This document shows, in pieces, positions 52,821 through 61,211 of a stretch of DNA of 64,000 nt (its first letter is position 1; the number at the start of each line of letters is the position of its first letter). The position numbers and the translations under genes are program-made. The notes under the pieces are model-generated. The model did no database searches, had not been told where the DNA came from, and was given only the letters and a program-made list of their open reading frames with translations. Source of the DNA: Paraflavitalea sp. CAU 1676 (GTDB lineage: Bacteria > Bacteroidota > Bacteroidia > Chitinophagales > Chitinophagaceae); the NCBI RefSeq assembly GCF_029223285.1, contig NZ_JARHUJ010000002.1, forward strand, positions 1-64,000. The letters run 5' to 3'.

Positions 52821-52840
52821 TGTACGGCAAAATCCGTACA
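52821..52840 (+). promoter_or_regulatory. leader hairpin of rpmE2
   Basis: TGTACGG-CAAAAT-CCGTACA, a perfect 7-bp stem, lies 19 bp before the ATG in the predicted leader. It may be a site for autoregulation by the ribosomal protein; there is no U-tract, so it is not a terminator. Confidence 0.5.
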
Positions 52841-52859
52841 ACCTTTAAATCAGAGAGTT

Positions 52860-53111
52860 ATGAAAAAAGGCATCCATCCCGAGGGTTATCGGTTCGTTGT
52901 TTTCAAGGACATGAGTAATGGTACTAGTTTTTTGAGCCGTTCTACTTCGCCAACTAAAGAAACTATTAAGTTTGAAGATGGCAATGAGTATCCGCTGATC
53001 AAATTAGAAATTTCCAGCACATCTCACCCCTTTTACACAGGTCAGAATGTGTTGGTAGATACAGCCGGTAGAATTGATAAGTTCAAAAAACGTTACGAAA
53101 AGAAGAAATAA
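52860..53111 (+). CDS. rpmE2: ribosomal protein L31, type B (zinc-independent)
   Basis: An 83-residue type B L31. [24 protein letters not shown] near the N-terminus and [24 protein letters not shown] near the C-terminus are family motifs. There is no cysteine, so it lacks the zinc ribbon of type A L31 and would substitute for it under zinc limitation or serve constitutively. Its own promoter and leader hairpin are seen, and a terminator follows. Confidence 0.95.
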   Translation: MKKGIHPEGYRFVVFKDMSNGTSFLSRSTSPTKETIKFEDGNEYPLIKLEISSTSHPFYTGQNVLVDTAGRIDKFKKRYEKKK

Positions 53112-53156
53112 GCTTAACTTCAGCATAACATTTTTTGTTTTTCATGGCTATACTTT

Positions 53157-53191
53157 CCCTTTCCTATTCTTAGGAGAGGGATTCTTTTTTA
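53157..53191 (+). terminator. terminator of rpmE2
   Basis: CCCTTTCCTA/TAGGAGAGGG with a TTCT loop is followed by ATTCTTTTTTAT, about 45 bp beyond the stop. Confidence 0.85.
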
Positions 53192-53371
53192 TAGGCCTGC
53201 CTCATTTTTCATGAATATCCAATAATCTGCTCCTCCGGAATAACGTTGCTTGCATACCGTGTTGATTGATCGCTTGTATAGGTGTTCCTGATTCACCAGC
53301 CTGGAATCAGGATTGCATAACAGGATGTATTACATTTGAAACTTAGTCTGTAAACAAGGTAAACTCAAGCC

Positions 53372-54427
53372 ATGGTATTCCTCAACGATAAAGAAGTACG
53401 CGAGCATTTGTTCCCCTTCACGGAGATACGTTCGGCCGCCGATATCCGGATCGGTATCCTCACCATTCGCGAAAAATGGGAGGCGCTGCTGGGTCAGCAG
53501 GTTCAGGTGGTAGAAGATGGCAGCCAGGTAGTATCGCCCGATGCAGCCCTGTTTGCGTCCAACATCATCCCCTCGGCTGCATTTATCCATTCTCTGCAAC
53601 AGGAAGGTCATACCCTCAAGAAAGATCCCGACTGGGACGCTATCAAAATACTCCAGTATCCCTGGCATATATTTCAATGGAACGATTGGGCTTTGCGCGA
53701 AGACTTCAAACTCGTTACCAAAGACCGTGTGTCGCAGGTAATTCCGGAGAGCGTGCAGGTGATCAATGCCCAGGACATATTTATTGAAGAAGGAGCGCGC
53801 ATCAGCCACTGCATGCTGAATGCGTCCACCGGGCCCATCTATATCGGCAAACAGGCGGAGATCATGGAAGGCAGTTTTATCCGCGGACCGTTTTCGCTGG
53901 GCGAAGGTGCGGTGGTGAAAATGGGCAGTAAGATCTATGGCGCCACTACCATCGGCCCTTATTGTACGGTGGGCGGCGAGATCAAGAACAGCGTATTCTT
54001 TGGTTATTCCAACAAGGCCCACGATGGTTATCTCGGCGATGCCGTGATCGGAGAGTGGTGCAACCTGGGGGCCGGTACGTCCAACTCCAACCTGAAGAAC
54101 AACGCCACCGATGTAAAAGTGTGGCACAATCCCTCCAAAGATTATATACGGGCCGGTATGAAATGCGGTTTGCTCATGGGCGACTATTCCCGCGCGGCCA
54201 TCAATACCTCCTTCAACACCGGTACGGTAACCGGTGTTTGCGCCAATATTTTCGGGGAAGGACTTACGCCTAAATTCATTCCCAGTTTTACCTGGGGCAG
54301 CAAAGCTTTGTCGCGGTATGAATTCGACAAAGCCCTGTCCGACATCAGGAACTGGAAGAAATTAAAAAATCGACAACTCACAGACGAGGAAACAAAGCAA
54401 TTGAAACATATTTTTGAGCAATCATAA
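53372..54427 (+). CDS. GlmU-family sugar-1-phosphate nucleotidyl/acetyltransferase-like protein
   Basis: A 351-residue protein. The N-terminal part (VREHLFPFTEIRSAADIRIGILTIREKWE) is the family hallmark, followed by a short nucleotidyltransferase-like domain and, from about residue 150, a left-handed beta-helix (ISHCMLNASTGPIYIGKQAEIMEGSFIRGPF..GAVVKMGSKIYGATTIGPYC). The C-terminal helix has hexapeptide repeats ending near FGEGLTPKFIPSFTW. In Bacteroidota this family is annotated as GlmU-like and may supply UDP-GlcNAc or a related nucleotide sugar; the exact substrate is uncertain. It precedes tpiA by 16 bp. Confidence 0.88.
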   Translation: MVFLNDKEVREHLFPFTEIRSAADIRIGILTIREKWEALLGQQVQVVEDGSQVVSPDAALFASNIIPSAAFIHSLQQEGHTLKKDPDWDAIKILQYPWHIFQWNDWALREDFKLVTKDRVSQVIPESVQVINAQDIFIEEGARISHCMLNASTGPIYIGKQAEIMEGSFIRGPFSLGEGAVVKMGSKIYGATTIGPYCTVGGEIKNSVFFGYSNKAHDGYLGDAVIGEWCNLGAGTSNSNLKNNATDVKVWHNPSKDYIRAGMKCGLLMGDYSRAAINTSFNTGTVTGVCANIFGEGLTPKFIPSFTWGSKALSRYEFDKALSDIRNWKKLKNRQLTDEETKQLKHIFEQS

Positions 54428-54443
54428 AAAAACCAACCAACTC

Positions 54444-55205
54444 ATGCGTAAACAAATTGCCGCTGCTAACTGGAAGATGAACTGCACTTATCAGCAGGGG
54501 GAAGAGTTACTTGACAATATTCTCGGCGCCCAAATTGCCCTGGCCGACCACCAGCAGGTGGTATTTGCCGTTCCGTTCCCTTACCTCATTATGGCGAACA
54601 GCGAAGTGGCCGATGAAAAGAACTACTTCATAGCAGCACAAAATTGTTACAATAAGAAATCAGGGGCGTATACCGGCGAAGTTTCTGCCGAAATGCTTCA
54701 CTCCATAGGTATCAAATATTGTGTACTGGGTCATAGCGAGCGTCGCGAATATTTCCAGGAAAGCAACAGCACCCTGGCCGAAAAACTCGACCTCTGCCTC
54801 GAATATGGTATCACGCCCATCTTCTGCTGCGGTGAGCCGCTCAGCATCCGCGAAGCGGGTACACAGAACAGCTTTGTAGAAGTGCAACTGAGAGAATCCC
54901 TGTTCCATTTATCCGAAGCGGTGATCTCGAAGATCGTGATCGCTTACGAACCCATCTGGGCCATCGGTACCGGTAAAACCGCCACTTCCGATCAGGCGCA
55001 GGAAATGCATGCACACCTGCGCGGTGTATTGGCGAAGCAATATGGTCCTGTGCTGGCCAACACCGTGCCCATCCTGTATGGCGGCAGCGTGAAAGCCAAT
55101 AATGCGGCTGATATTTTCGGTCGTCCGGATGTGGATGGTGGCCTCGTAGGCGGCGCCTCCCTCAATGCCAGTGAGTTTATCGCCATCATCAAGGCGTTGA
55201 AATAA
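54444..55205 (+). CDS. tpiA: triosephosphate isomerase
   Basis: A 253-residue TIM. The catalytic residues are seen in NWKMN (Lys at about residue 10), LGHSERR (His at about 95) and AYEPIWAIGTGK (Glu at about 168). The phosphate-binding loop is LYGGSVKANN. It interconverts dihydroxyacetone phosphate and glyceraldehyde-3-phosphate in glycolysis and gluconeogenesis. The ATG at 54444 is preferred over 54414, since the latter lies inside the GlmU-family gene. It is co-directional and 16 bp downstream of that gene. Confidence 0.97.
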   Translation: MRKQIAAANWKMNCTYQQGEELLDNILGAQIALADHQQVVFAVPFPYLIMANSEVADEKNYFIAAQNCYNKKSGAYTGEVSAEMLHSIGIKYCVLGHSERREYFQESNSTLAEKLDLCLEYGITPIFCCGEPLSIREAGTQNSFVEVQLRESLFHLSEAVISKIVIAYEPIWAIGTGKTATSDQAQEMHAHLRGVLAKQYGPVLANTVPILYGGSVKANNAADIFGRPDVDGGLVGGASLNASEFIAIIKALK

Positions 55206-55223
55206 TCTCTTCTCTGCTAGTGT

Positions 55224-55250
55224 TGCCGGCAACAGGAAAAGTTGCCGGCA
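55224..55250. terminator. hairpin after tpiA
   Basis: TGCCGGCAAC/GTTGCCGGCA, a 10-bp stem with loop AGGAAAA, lies 18 bp after the stop. No U-tract follows, so termination is uncertain. Confidence 0.45.
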
Positions 55251-55277
55251 GCCAGGCAGTTTGATCCTCAGCCTCTT

Positions 55278-55517
55278 CTATTTTCCTGCCAATAACTTTA
55301 CGTATTCTATTTCCTTCTTCGTAACTTTAATAGACCCGCCAGTTGCGGGCATTTCTACCCTGTTCATATTGATGCCCCCTTGCCTTAGATCTCCACTGCA
55401 ATGCGAAAATTGACTTCTTTTATTTGACGTTCCAGCCTGGAAAAACCTGGTTGCACTGAATCCGGCTTTCACACAACTGCTTCCGCCAATTGGACAAGAT
55501 TTGTTAAAGTTTTCCAC
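55278..55517 (-). CDS. hypothetical small protein, doubtful
   Basis: A 79-residue frame with several cysteines (SCPIGGSSCVKAG) and a lysine-rich C-terminus (VTKKEIEYVKLLAGK). It has no signal or recognised family. Coding is not secure. Confidence 0.3.
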   Translation of the reverse strand: MENFNKSCPIGGSSCVKAGFSATRFFQAGTSNKRSQFSHCSGDLRQGGINMNRVEMPATGGSIKVTKKEIEYVKLLAGK

Positions 55518-55556
55518 ATCGTATGGTTGTGGAGTAATAATTGTCGTACGTACTTT

Positions 55557-55565
55557 AAAGGAGGG
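55557..55565 (+). promoter_or_regulatory. strong Shine-Dalgarno sequence
   Basis: AAAGGAGGG lies 6 nt upstream of the ATG at 55572. Most genes in this window have no such sequence, as expected for Bacteroidota, so this is unusual and decides the start of the hemerythrin gene. Confidence 0.7.
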
Positions 55566-55571
55566 ACCACT

Positions 55572-55991
55572 ATGGAACGGAATACCGTACTACAGCCATT
55601 TTTGAGCCACCTGGCCCACGAACGCGATACCTGTACCCGGCTGCTGGGGCTTTTTATGTCGGGTAAGAACAGGGATGCCGTGAAACTGGATGTCCTGAAC
55701 TTCTGGCAGCAGGACCTGCGCAGGCATGTTGATGCAGAAGAAGCAGCCCTTATACCTTTTCTCCAGCGACATCACTTTAATCAACAGCTTACAGCTCTTA
55801 TACACAGAGAGCACGATACCATCCGCATACTCGCCGATCGCCTGTTGAAGGATAAAGAGTCCGACTATCTTTTTGAGGTATTTATCAAGCTGGTGCACCA
55901 ACACCTGCTATTCGAGGATAAAGTAGTTTTCCATCATATCGAAGAAACGATACCGGCGCCCGAGCTGGCACAACTAAGGTTGGTGGCTTAA
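55572..55991 (+). CDS. hemerythrin HHE-domain protein
   Basis: A 139-residue four-helix HHE protein. Metal-ligand-like residues are in SHLAHERD, RRHVDAEEAALIPFL, IHREHDTIRI and HQHLLFEDKVVFHHIEE, matching the paired H...HxxxE pattern that binds a di-iron centre. Such proteins handle oxygen, nitric oxide or iron; the exact role is unknown. A strong ribosome site at 55557-55565 fixes the start. It converges with the next gene, overlapping by 4 bp. Confidence 0.88.
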   Translation: MERNTVLQPFLSHLAHERDTCTRLLGLFMSGKNRDAVKLDVLNFWQQDLRRHVDAEEAALIPFLQRHHFNQQLTALIHREHDTIRILADRLLKDKESDYLFEVFIKLVHQHLLFEDKVVFHHIEETIPAPELAQLRLVA

Positions 55992-56560
55992 TAAGAGGAG
56001 GTGGAGGCGGCCTGCCTGCTCAACTGCTTGCGGCAGTATTCATTGAACTCATCTTCATCGGCATCATCTTCTTCATCGTCTTCCACTTCGCGCTGGAGGA
56101 CGCGGTTGTTGAGGAAGTCCATGGTGAGCAAACCATCCTTCAAGACGATGTTGTCGAACTGGCTCCATTGATACCTTTTCTTGAACAGGGAGTTGAAGAC
56201 GATCTCCTGGTCGGAGAAGCCAATTTCTATGGAGTATTTTACCTGGTATTCGAGGAGTGCCAGGATGATGAATACGAAAGTGAGCCATTGGAAGAAGGGC
56301 ATCTTCATCCATACAAGGGCTGCTATGAGCAAGGCGCGGCTGTAATAAACTTTCTTTCCTTTGGAGGAGTATACCACATTCCAGATCAGCACTACGGTTA
56401 CGGCGATTGAGCCTATCAGGTAGGCTACCGGCACTTCGCCCACTACTACGATCATTTCCCGTGCGAAGAACAACACGGAGATCACTCCCAGCAACAGACC
56501 GATGATATCGATGTATTTGGTTTGTTTATTCTTAAGGCTAACGACGTATTGATAGACCAT
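55988..56560 (-). CDS. membrane protein with C-terminal acidic tail
   Basis: A 190-residue protein with four hydrophobic segments (residues 18-35, 40-60, 72-80 and 84-105: LLGVISVLFFAREMIVVV, VAYLIGSIAVTVVLIWNVVY, ...MPFFQWLTFVFIILALLEY). After these a small soluble part (YSIEIGFSDQEIVFNSLFKKRYQWSQFDNIVLKDGLLTMDFLNNR) resembles a PH-like fold used in membrane proteins, and the end is acidic (EDDEEDDADEDEFNEY). No known family. It lies 12 bp downstream of the ureohydrolase gene and overlaps the hemerythrin end by 4 bp. Confidence 0.75.
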   Translation of the reverse strand: MVYQYVVSLKNKQTKYIDIIGLLLGVISVLFFAREMIVVVGEVPVAYLIGSIAVTVVLIWNVVYSSKGKKVYYSRALLIAALVWMKMPFFQWLTFVFIILALLEYQVKYSIEIGFSDQEIVFNSLFKKRYQWSQFDNIVLKDGLLTMDFLNNRVLQREVEDDEEDDADEDEFNEYCRKQLSRQAASTSSY

Positions 56561-56572
56561 GCGGGGCGCTTA

Positions 56573-57613
56573 TTAATTGCAAGCTACCAGTAAATTGCTT
56601 AACTTCCATAAAACGCGGGCGCCAACATTGGCGTCCCATTCATTTTCTCCCACACCCACTTCGGTGAGGTCGAAGCCAATGAACTTACGGCCGCTCTTGA
56701 TGATCCTTTTCAATAAATAATATACTTGTTGTGCTTCGAAACCGCCCGGTACGGGCGTACCGGTATTGGGGCACAATTTGGGATCTAGGCCATCGATATC
56801 GAAACTCAGGAATACGTTTTGCGGTAATTGCTCTACGATCTCGTCGACGATCTGTTTCCAGGATTCGCCTTCATAGATCCTTTCCTTGATCGTTTTATCG
56901 AGGTAAGTAACAACACGGTCTTTGTTGTTGCAGATATAGTTCCACTCTTCTTCGCAGTAATCACGGATGCCGGCCTGTACCAGTTTGGTGAGTTGCGGCA
57001 CTTCTTTCAGCGCATTGTACATAATGCTGGCGTGGCTGTAGCGGAAGCTTTCGTACCCCTGGCGCAAGTCGCAATGCGCGTCGATCTGCAATATGCCGAA
57101 CGATTCGTATTTCTCTGCGATGGATTTGTAATAGCCAAGGGCTGTGCTGTGATCGCCACCGAGGAGGGCTACCAGTTTGCCCTGGTCGAGCAGTTCCTTG
57201 GTTTGATCGTATACCCAGTTGTTGAGGTATACGGCACCTTCGTTGATCTCCTTGAGCGATTTGCACATGAAGTTGTTCTTCTCCACGGCTTCGCCTTTGG
57301 ATATATAATCGATGTATAGCTCTGCTTCCTTGCGGAGGTAGTCGCTTTTCAACAGTATCTTCTTGTCGGGCACGCGCATGTAGAAGCCCTGTTTCCAGGC
57401 GTCTTTTACGTCGGCATCGTACAGGTCGACATGCATACTTGCTTTAAAGATATGGTCGGCAGCCCGGGCTGTGCCTGCGTTACAGCTAACTGTAACTTCC
57501 CAGGGCACAGGAAGAATTACTAAGCGGGCATCTTCTTCTGTGAAGGGTAATCCGAATATATTATTATTGGGGTTACTTACTCCGTTGGGATCAAAATGCG
57601 ATAAGTCTGTCAT
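56573..57613 (-). CDS. arginase/agmatinase-family ureohydrolase
   Basis: About 346 residues from MTDLSHFDPNG (57613); a start at 57649 adds a short leader. Manganese ligands are seen in LLGGDHSTALG, LQIDAHCDLR and SFDIDGLDP, typical of the ureohydrolase superfamily, whose members hydrolyse arginine, agmatine, guanidinobutyrate or formimidoylglutamate. The substrate cannot be told from sequence; in Bacteroidota such proteins are annotated as agmatinase or formimidoylglutamase family. It precedes the membrane protein at 12 bp spacing. Confidence 0.9.
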   Translation of the reverse strand: MTDLSHFDPNGVSNPNNNIFGLPFTEEDARLVILPVPWEVTVSCNAGTARAADHIFKASMHVDLYDADVKDAWKQGFYMRVPDKKILLKSDYLRKEAELYIDYISKGEAVEKNNFMCKSLKEINEGAVYLNNWVYDQTKELLDQGKLVALLGGDHSTALGYYKSIAEKYESFGILQIDAHCDLRQGYESFRYSHASIMYNALKEVPQLTKLVQAGIRDYCEEEWNYICNNKDRVVTYLDKTIKERIYEGESWKQIVDEIVEQLPQNVFLSFDIDGLDPKLCPNTGTPVPGGFEAQQVYYLLKRIIKSGRKFIGFDLTEVGVGENEWDANVGARVLWKLSNLLVACN

Positions 57614-58168
57614 TGTTGAAGAGGTCTCTTCTTTAAAAACGCCGTGCAAGGTAGCACAGTATTGAATAGAAGCAAAATTATCTCTGGGAGTTGCATGAAC
57701 GGCCGTTAGTTAACGTAGCTGTCCATGCCGGCGTGGTGTGTGCGAGGGAGGTGGAGCGTGGTTGTGCTGGAACTCCAGGCGTAAAGTTGGTTGCCTTACA
57801 AAAGGGGGTGGGTGTCGGAAGCAGGTGAGTCGCGGCGCGTGGCGGGTTGAGTCCTGTTGAGTGTTGGATGAGGCGGGCGGGCGTGGACCGATGGCGCGGC
57901 ATAGCGCGTGAGGGATTGCTTTCTCGTGTTGCGCGTTGGCCGGGGAGATTTTACGAGGTGCCGGGCACCTTCCGGAGGGGCGGTGGCGCCCTTTACGGAG
58001 CGTGAGGCCCGGAGCGTGTCCCGGAGGCGGGTATTACGAAGATTTCCAATAAATTATAAAATTCTGAACAAAATGCAAACAGCTTGGTTATACAGGCCGT
58101 ACACACATAAAAATCACATAAACCCGAACCGCATTTTGGCCTAACTTTGCGGGGAACTGAACCAGGTT
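57614..58168. other. intergenic region of about 555 bp, GC-rich
   Basis: A GC-rich stretch without a plausible gene. It holds a 15-bp palindrome (AGGTGCC-G-GGCACCT near 57956-57970) and a -7 box (58142-58149) for ccmE. Short frames on both strands are proline/arginine-rich and look noncoding. Confidence 0.5.
58142..58149 (+). promoter_or_regulatory. -7 box of ccmE-ccmF
   Basis: TAACTTTG matches TAnnTTTG and ends 19 bp before the ATG. No good TTTG at N19-20 upstream. Confidence 0.45.
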
Positions 58169-58582
58169 ATGAAGAAGATCCACATTGTCATTCTCGTTGC
58201 TATTGCTGCCGGCATCATGGTATTGCTCAGTTTCATGGGCGATCTTTCCACCTACGAAACCCTTGCCTCTGCCCGGCAGAAGGAGGGTAAAACAGTGACA
58301 GTGATCACGCAACTGGACAGGACCTTACCTATTGAATACAATCCCGCCGTTAACCCCAACCTCACCAGCTTTCATGTGGTTGACTCCCTGGGCAACAAGG
58401 CGCGGGTCGTGTACTATTTCGAGAAACCTTTCGATATGGAAAAGAGCGATCGGATCGTGCTGAAGGGAAAAATGAAAGGCGATCTCTTCGAGATCAACCG
58501 GAAAGACGGCATTTTGATCAAATGTCCGTCGAAGTATAAAGACGACCCTAAGGCAGCCTACAATAACCTCTCTCAAAACTAA
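58169..58582 (+). CDS. ccmE: cytochrome c maturation heme chaperone CcmE, cysteine type
   Basis: A 137-residue CcmE. One N-terminal membrane anchor (residues 5-23) precedes an OB-fold with FHVVDSLGNKARVVYYFEKPFDMEKSDRIVLKGKMKGD. The usual heme-binding HxxxY is replaced by CPSKY (C119, Y123), the CxxxY variant known from some bacteria and archaea. CcmE carries heme covalently from CcmC to the CcmF lyase complex in the periplasm. It is 8 bp upstream of ccmF. No ccmA-D is in the window. Confidence 0.93.
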   Translation: MKKIHIVILVAIAAGIMVLLSFMGDLSTYETLASARQKEGKTVTVITQLDRTLPIEYNPAVNPNLTSFHVVDSLGNKARVVYYFEKPFDMEKSDRIVLKGKMKGDLFEINRKDGILIKCPSKYKDDPKAAYNNLSQN

Positions 58583-58590
58583 GCACCCTG

Positions 58591-61074
58591 ATGGATTATA
58601 TTGGTGAACACCTGTTGCCCGGTCAGCTGGGCCATTTCCTGGTAGTATTGTCGCTGGTGGCTTCGATAATAGCCTTCGTCGCCTATTTCAAATCGACCAA
58701 CGCTAAGAATCCCGATGAAGCGGTGAGCTGGCGCAAACTGGGCCGTATCGCGTTCATTACCGAAGCCCTGTCGGTGATCTCGGTTTTCCTGATCATCCTG
58801 TACATCATCGTTCAGCACTACTTCGAATATTATTACGCCTATAATCACTCCGATAAAACACTTTCTGCCAAATACCTGCTGAGCAGCATCTGGGAAGGGC
58901 AGGAGGGTAGCTTCCTGCTATGGACCCTGTGGCATGGGGTGCTGGGTATGATCCTGATCCGCACGTCGAAAAAATGGGAAGCGCCCGTGATGGCGGTGAT
59001 CAGCTTCGCGCAGATCTGTCTGGCCACAATGGTGTTGGGTATTTATATTTTTGACCTGAAGATCGGCAGCACGCCCTTCATGCTCACCCGTAATCAATTC
59101 TCGAATGCACCCATTTTCAGCAGGGCCGATTACCTGAGCAATATTACCGATGGGGTAGGCCTCAACCAATTGCTGCAGAACTACTGGATGGTGATCCATC
59201 CGCCGGTTTTGTTCCTGGGTTTTGCTTCTACTATTGTGCCTTTTGCTTTTGCCATCGCCGGCCTCTGGAAAAAAGAATATGGCGGCTGGACGAAGCAGGC
59301 GCTGCCCTGGTCACTGTTCTCGGGCGGCATCCTGGGTCTCGGTATCATGATGGGCGCTTACTGGGCTTATGAGTCGCTGAGCTTTGGCGGCTATTGGGCC
59401 TGGGATCCGGTGGAGAATGCTTCGCTGGTACCCTGGCTGATCCTGGTGGCAGGCATCCACACGCAAATCGTTTACAATTCTACCGGGCACTCTTTACGTG
59501 CCACGTATTTCTTTTTCATAGCTGCCTTTTTGCTGGTTTTGTATTCTACTTACCTCACGCGCAGTGGCGACCTGCAGGATACTTCGGTACACGCATTTAC
59601 CGGCAGCGGCATGAACTGGCAGCTGCGTGCACTGGTGTTCGTGTTCCTGGTGCCTTCGCTGTGGTTGTTCATTGCGCGGTATAAGAAGATACCGCACATT
59701 GCCAAAGAAGAAAATTCTTATAGCCGGGAGTTCTGGATGTTCATCGGTGCGCTGGTATTGTTCCTGTCGTCGGTGTTCATTACGATCGCGACCTCCCTGC
59801 CTGTGATCAATAAGATATTCGGTACAGCTTTCACCATCGGCGAAGACCGCGAGTTCCCGTACAACCGTATCCAGATCTTTGTGGCGGTGGTGTTGGGTGT
59901 ACTCACGGCGGTAACGCAGTACCTGAAGTTTAAGAATACGGCGAAAGCTACTTTCTATAAGAAGTTGTTGATCCCCACTGTCATTGCGCTGGCGATCTCT
60001 CTTTCGATCAGTATCTGGGGTGATATCAACTACGACAAATTTGGTCTGGGCTTCCTGGCGGCTATTCACCTGGCGATGTTCGCCAGTGTGTATGCTGTAG
60101 TGGCCAATACCGGTTATATCTGGAGCGGACTCAACGGTAAGCTGAAAGCGGCGGGTGCTTCTGTAGCACACGTGGGTTTTGGTTTGATGATGGTGGGTAT
60201 CCTGATCTCCTCTTCCAAGAAAGAAGTATTGTCGATGAACTTCCTGAACCCGCTCAATTTTGGTCCCGATCAAAAGGAGAAGGGGGTAGAGAACCTCACG
60301 CTGTACCAGGGTGTGCGCACCGATATGGGCAAATACTGGGCTACCTACGCGAGCGATTCTGTTACGCAGAAAGGTAAGATGACCTATTTCAGGATCGATA
60401 TGGAGCGCAAGGATGGCAAGGAAAACTTCCCGCTTTATCCCGACCTCATCAAGAATACCAAGGGCCAGGAAGGTTATTCCAATAACCCCGATGCCCGCCA
60501 TTACTGGAACAAAGACATTTTTGTATACATCAATTACTCCACCAAAATGCAGGATGAGAAAGATACCTCACAGTATCGTTCGCATACCATGCAGGTGGGG
60601 GATACGATCTTCTACGCCAATGGTTTCATGCGCCTGGATAGTGTAACTGCCAACCCGGTAGATGCACGCTATAAGGCCCAAGCCGGCGATGTGGGCATCA
60701 TGGCCAACCTGAGCCTGGTGACCCGCGAGCAGACAAAGCTGAAAGCGCAACCTATCCTCTTCATCCGCGACAACAAGCCCGAACACATCATGGATTCGGT
60801 GTATTCGCAGGGATTGTCAGTGGCCCTGGCCAAGGTGGTCGATGACAAGCATATAGAGATCAGGGTGAGGGAATCGTCGCAGATGGTGCCGTTCATCGCG
60901 CTGAAGGTGCTTCAGTTCCCCTTTATCCGCCTGGTGTGGCTGGGTACGGTGCTGATGGTGATCGGGTTCTTCATGAGCGTAGCATACCGCGTACGGCTGC
61001 TGAAACCAGCCGGCGCCGAGCGGGCTCCGCGTAAGAAGGAACCGGTGGAACCGGCGCAGGAACTGACGTCTTAA
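58591..61074 (+). CDS. ccmF: cytochrome c heme lyase subunit CcmF
   Basis: An 827-residue membrane protein. The tryptophan-rich WWD motif GGYWAWDPVENASLVPW is at about 266-282, flanked by the heme-ligand candidate histidines H203 and H290. About 15 hydrophobic segments follow, with an extra periplasmic domain (about 545-770) that makes it longer than the approximately 650 residues of proteobacterial CcmF. It transfers heme from CcmE to apocytochrome c. The start is 8 bp after ccmE, which suggests a single operon. Confidence 0.95.
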   Translation: MDYIGEHLLPGQLGHFLVVLSLVASIIAFVAYFKSTNAKNPDEAVSWRKLGRIAFITEALSVISVFLIILYIIVQHYFEYYYAYNHSDKTLSAKYLLSSIWEGQEGSFLLWTLWHGVLGMILIRTSKKWEAPVMAVISFAQICLATMVLGIYIFDLKIGSTPFMLTRNQFSNAPIFSRADYLSNITDGVGLNQLLQNYWMVIHPPVLFLGFASTIVPFAFAIAGLWKKEYGGWTKQALPWSLFSGGILGLGIMMGAYWAYESLSFGGYWAWDPVENASLVPWLILVAGIHTQIVYNSTGHSLRATYFFFIAAFLLVLYSTYLTRSGDLQDTSVHAFTGSGMNWQLRALVFVFLVPSLWLFIARYKKIPHIAKEENSYSREFWMFIGALVLFLSSVFITIATSLPVINKIFGTAFTIGEDREFPYNRIQIFVAVVLGVLTAVTQYLKFKNTAKATFYKKLLIPTVIALAISLSISIWGDINYDKFGLGFLAAIHLAMFASVYAVVANTGYIWSGLNGKLKAAGASVAHVGFGLMMVGILISSSKKEVLSMNFLNPLNFGPDQKEKGVENLTLYQGVRTDMGKYWATYASDSVTQKGKMTYFRIDMERKDGKENFPLYPDLIKNTKGQEGYSNNPDARHYWNKDIFVYINYSTKMQDEKDTSQYRSHTMQVGDTIFYANGFMRLDSVTANPVDARYKAQAGDVGIMANLSLVTREQTKLKAQPILFIRDNKPEHIMDSVYSQGLSVALAKVVDDKHIEIRVRESSQMVPFIALKVLQFPFIRLVWLGTVLMVIGFFMSVAYRVRLLKPAGAERAPRKKEPVEPAQELTS

Positions 61075-61172
61075 GCCTGACCTTCAGTGGTTTCATGCCT
61101 GATTTTTCGCAACTGGCAATATTTAACGAAATAATTTGCAGCAAACCGGGTTACTTAGTTTGTCCTACGGGT

Positions 61173-61191
61173 ATTATTCCTTAGGAATAAT
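61173..61191. promoter_or_regulatory. inverted repeat upstream of the DUF4294 gene
   Basis: ATTATTCC-TTA-GGAATAAT is a perfect inverted repeat 21 bp before the ATG at 61212. It may be a regulator site; no further support. Confidence 0.4.
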
Positions 61192-61211
61192 TACTATTTT
61201 GTGTGAGAACA

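Larger units (their letters stand above)
51622..52859. other. 1.2-kb gene-poor region
   Basis: The longest gap in the window. It holds a terminator at 52051-52079, tandem 43-bp repeats at 52368-52465, a possible pseudogene remnant on the minus strand (52170-52350) and the rpmE2 promoter (52766-52797). I see no full-length gene. Confidence 0.5.

Noticed and set aside
57678-58144. Short frames in the GC-rich gap before ccmE (for example 57678-57902 minus and 57908-58144 plus)
   Set aside because: Composition is P/R/T-rich with no domain or signal, and they overlap predicted promoter sequence.
59494-60501. A 335-codon frame antisense to ccmF
   Set aside because: CcmF WWD domain and co-location with ccmE make the sense strand unambiguous.
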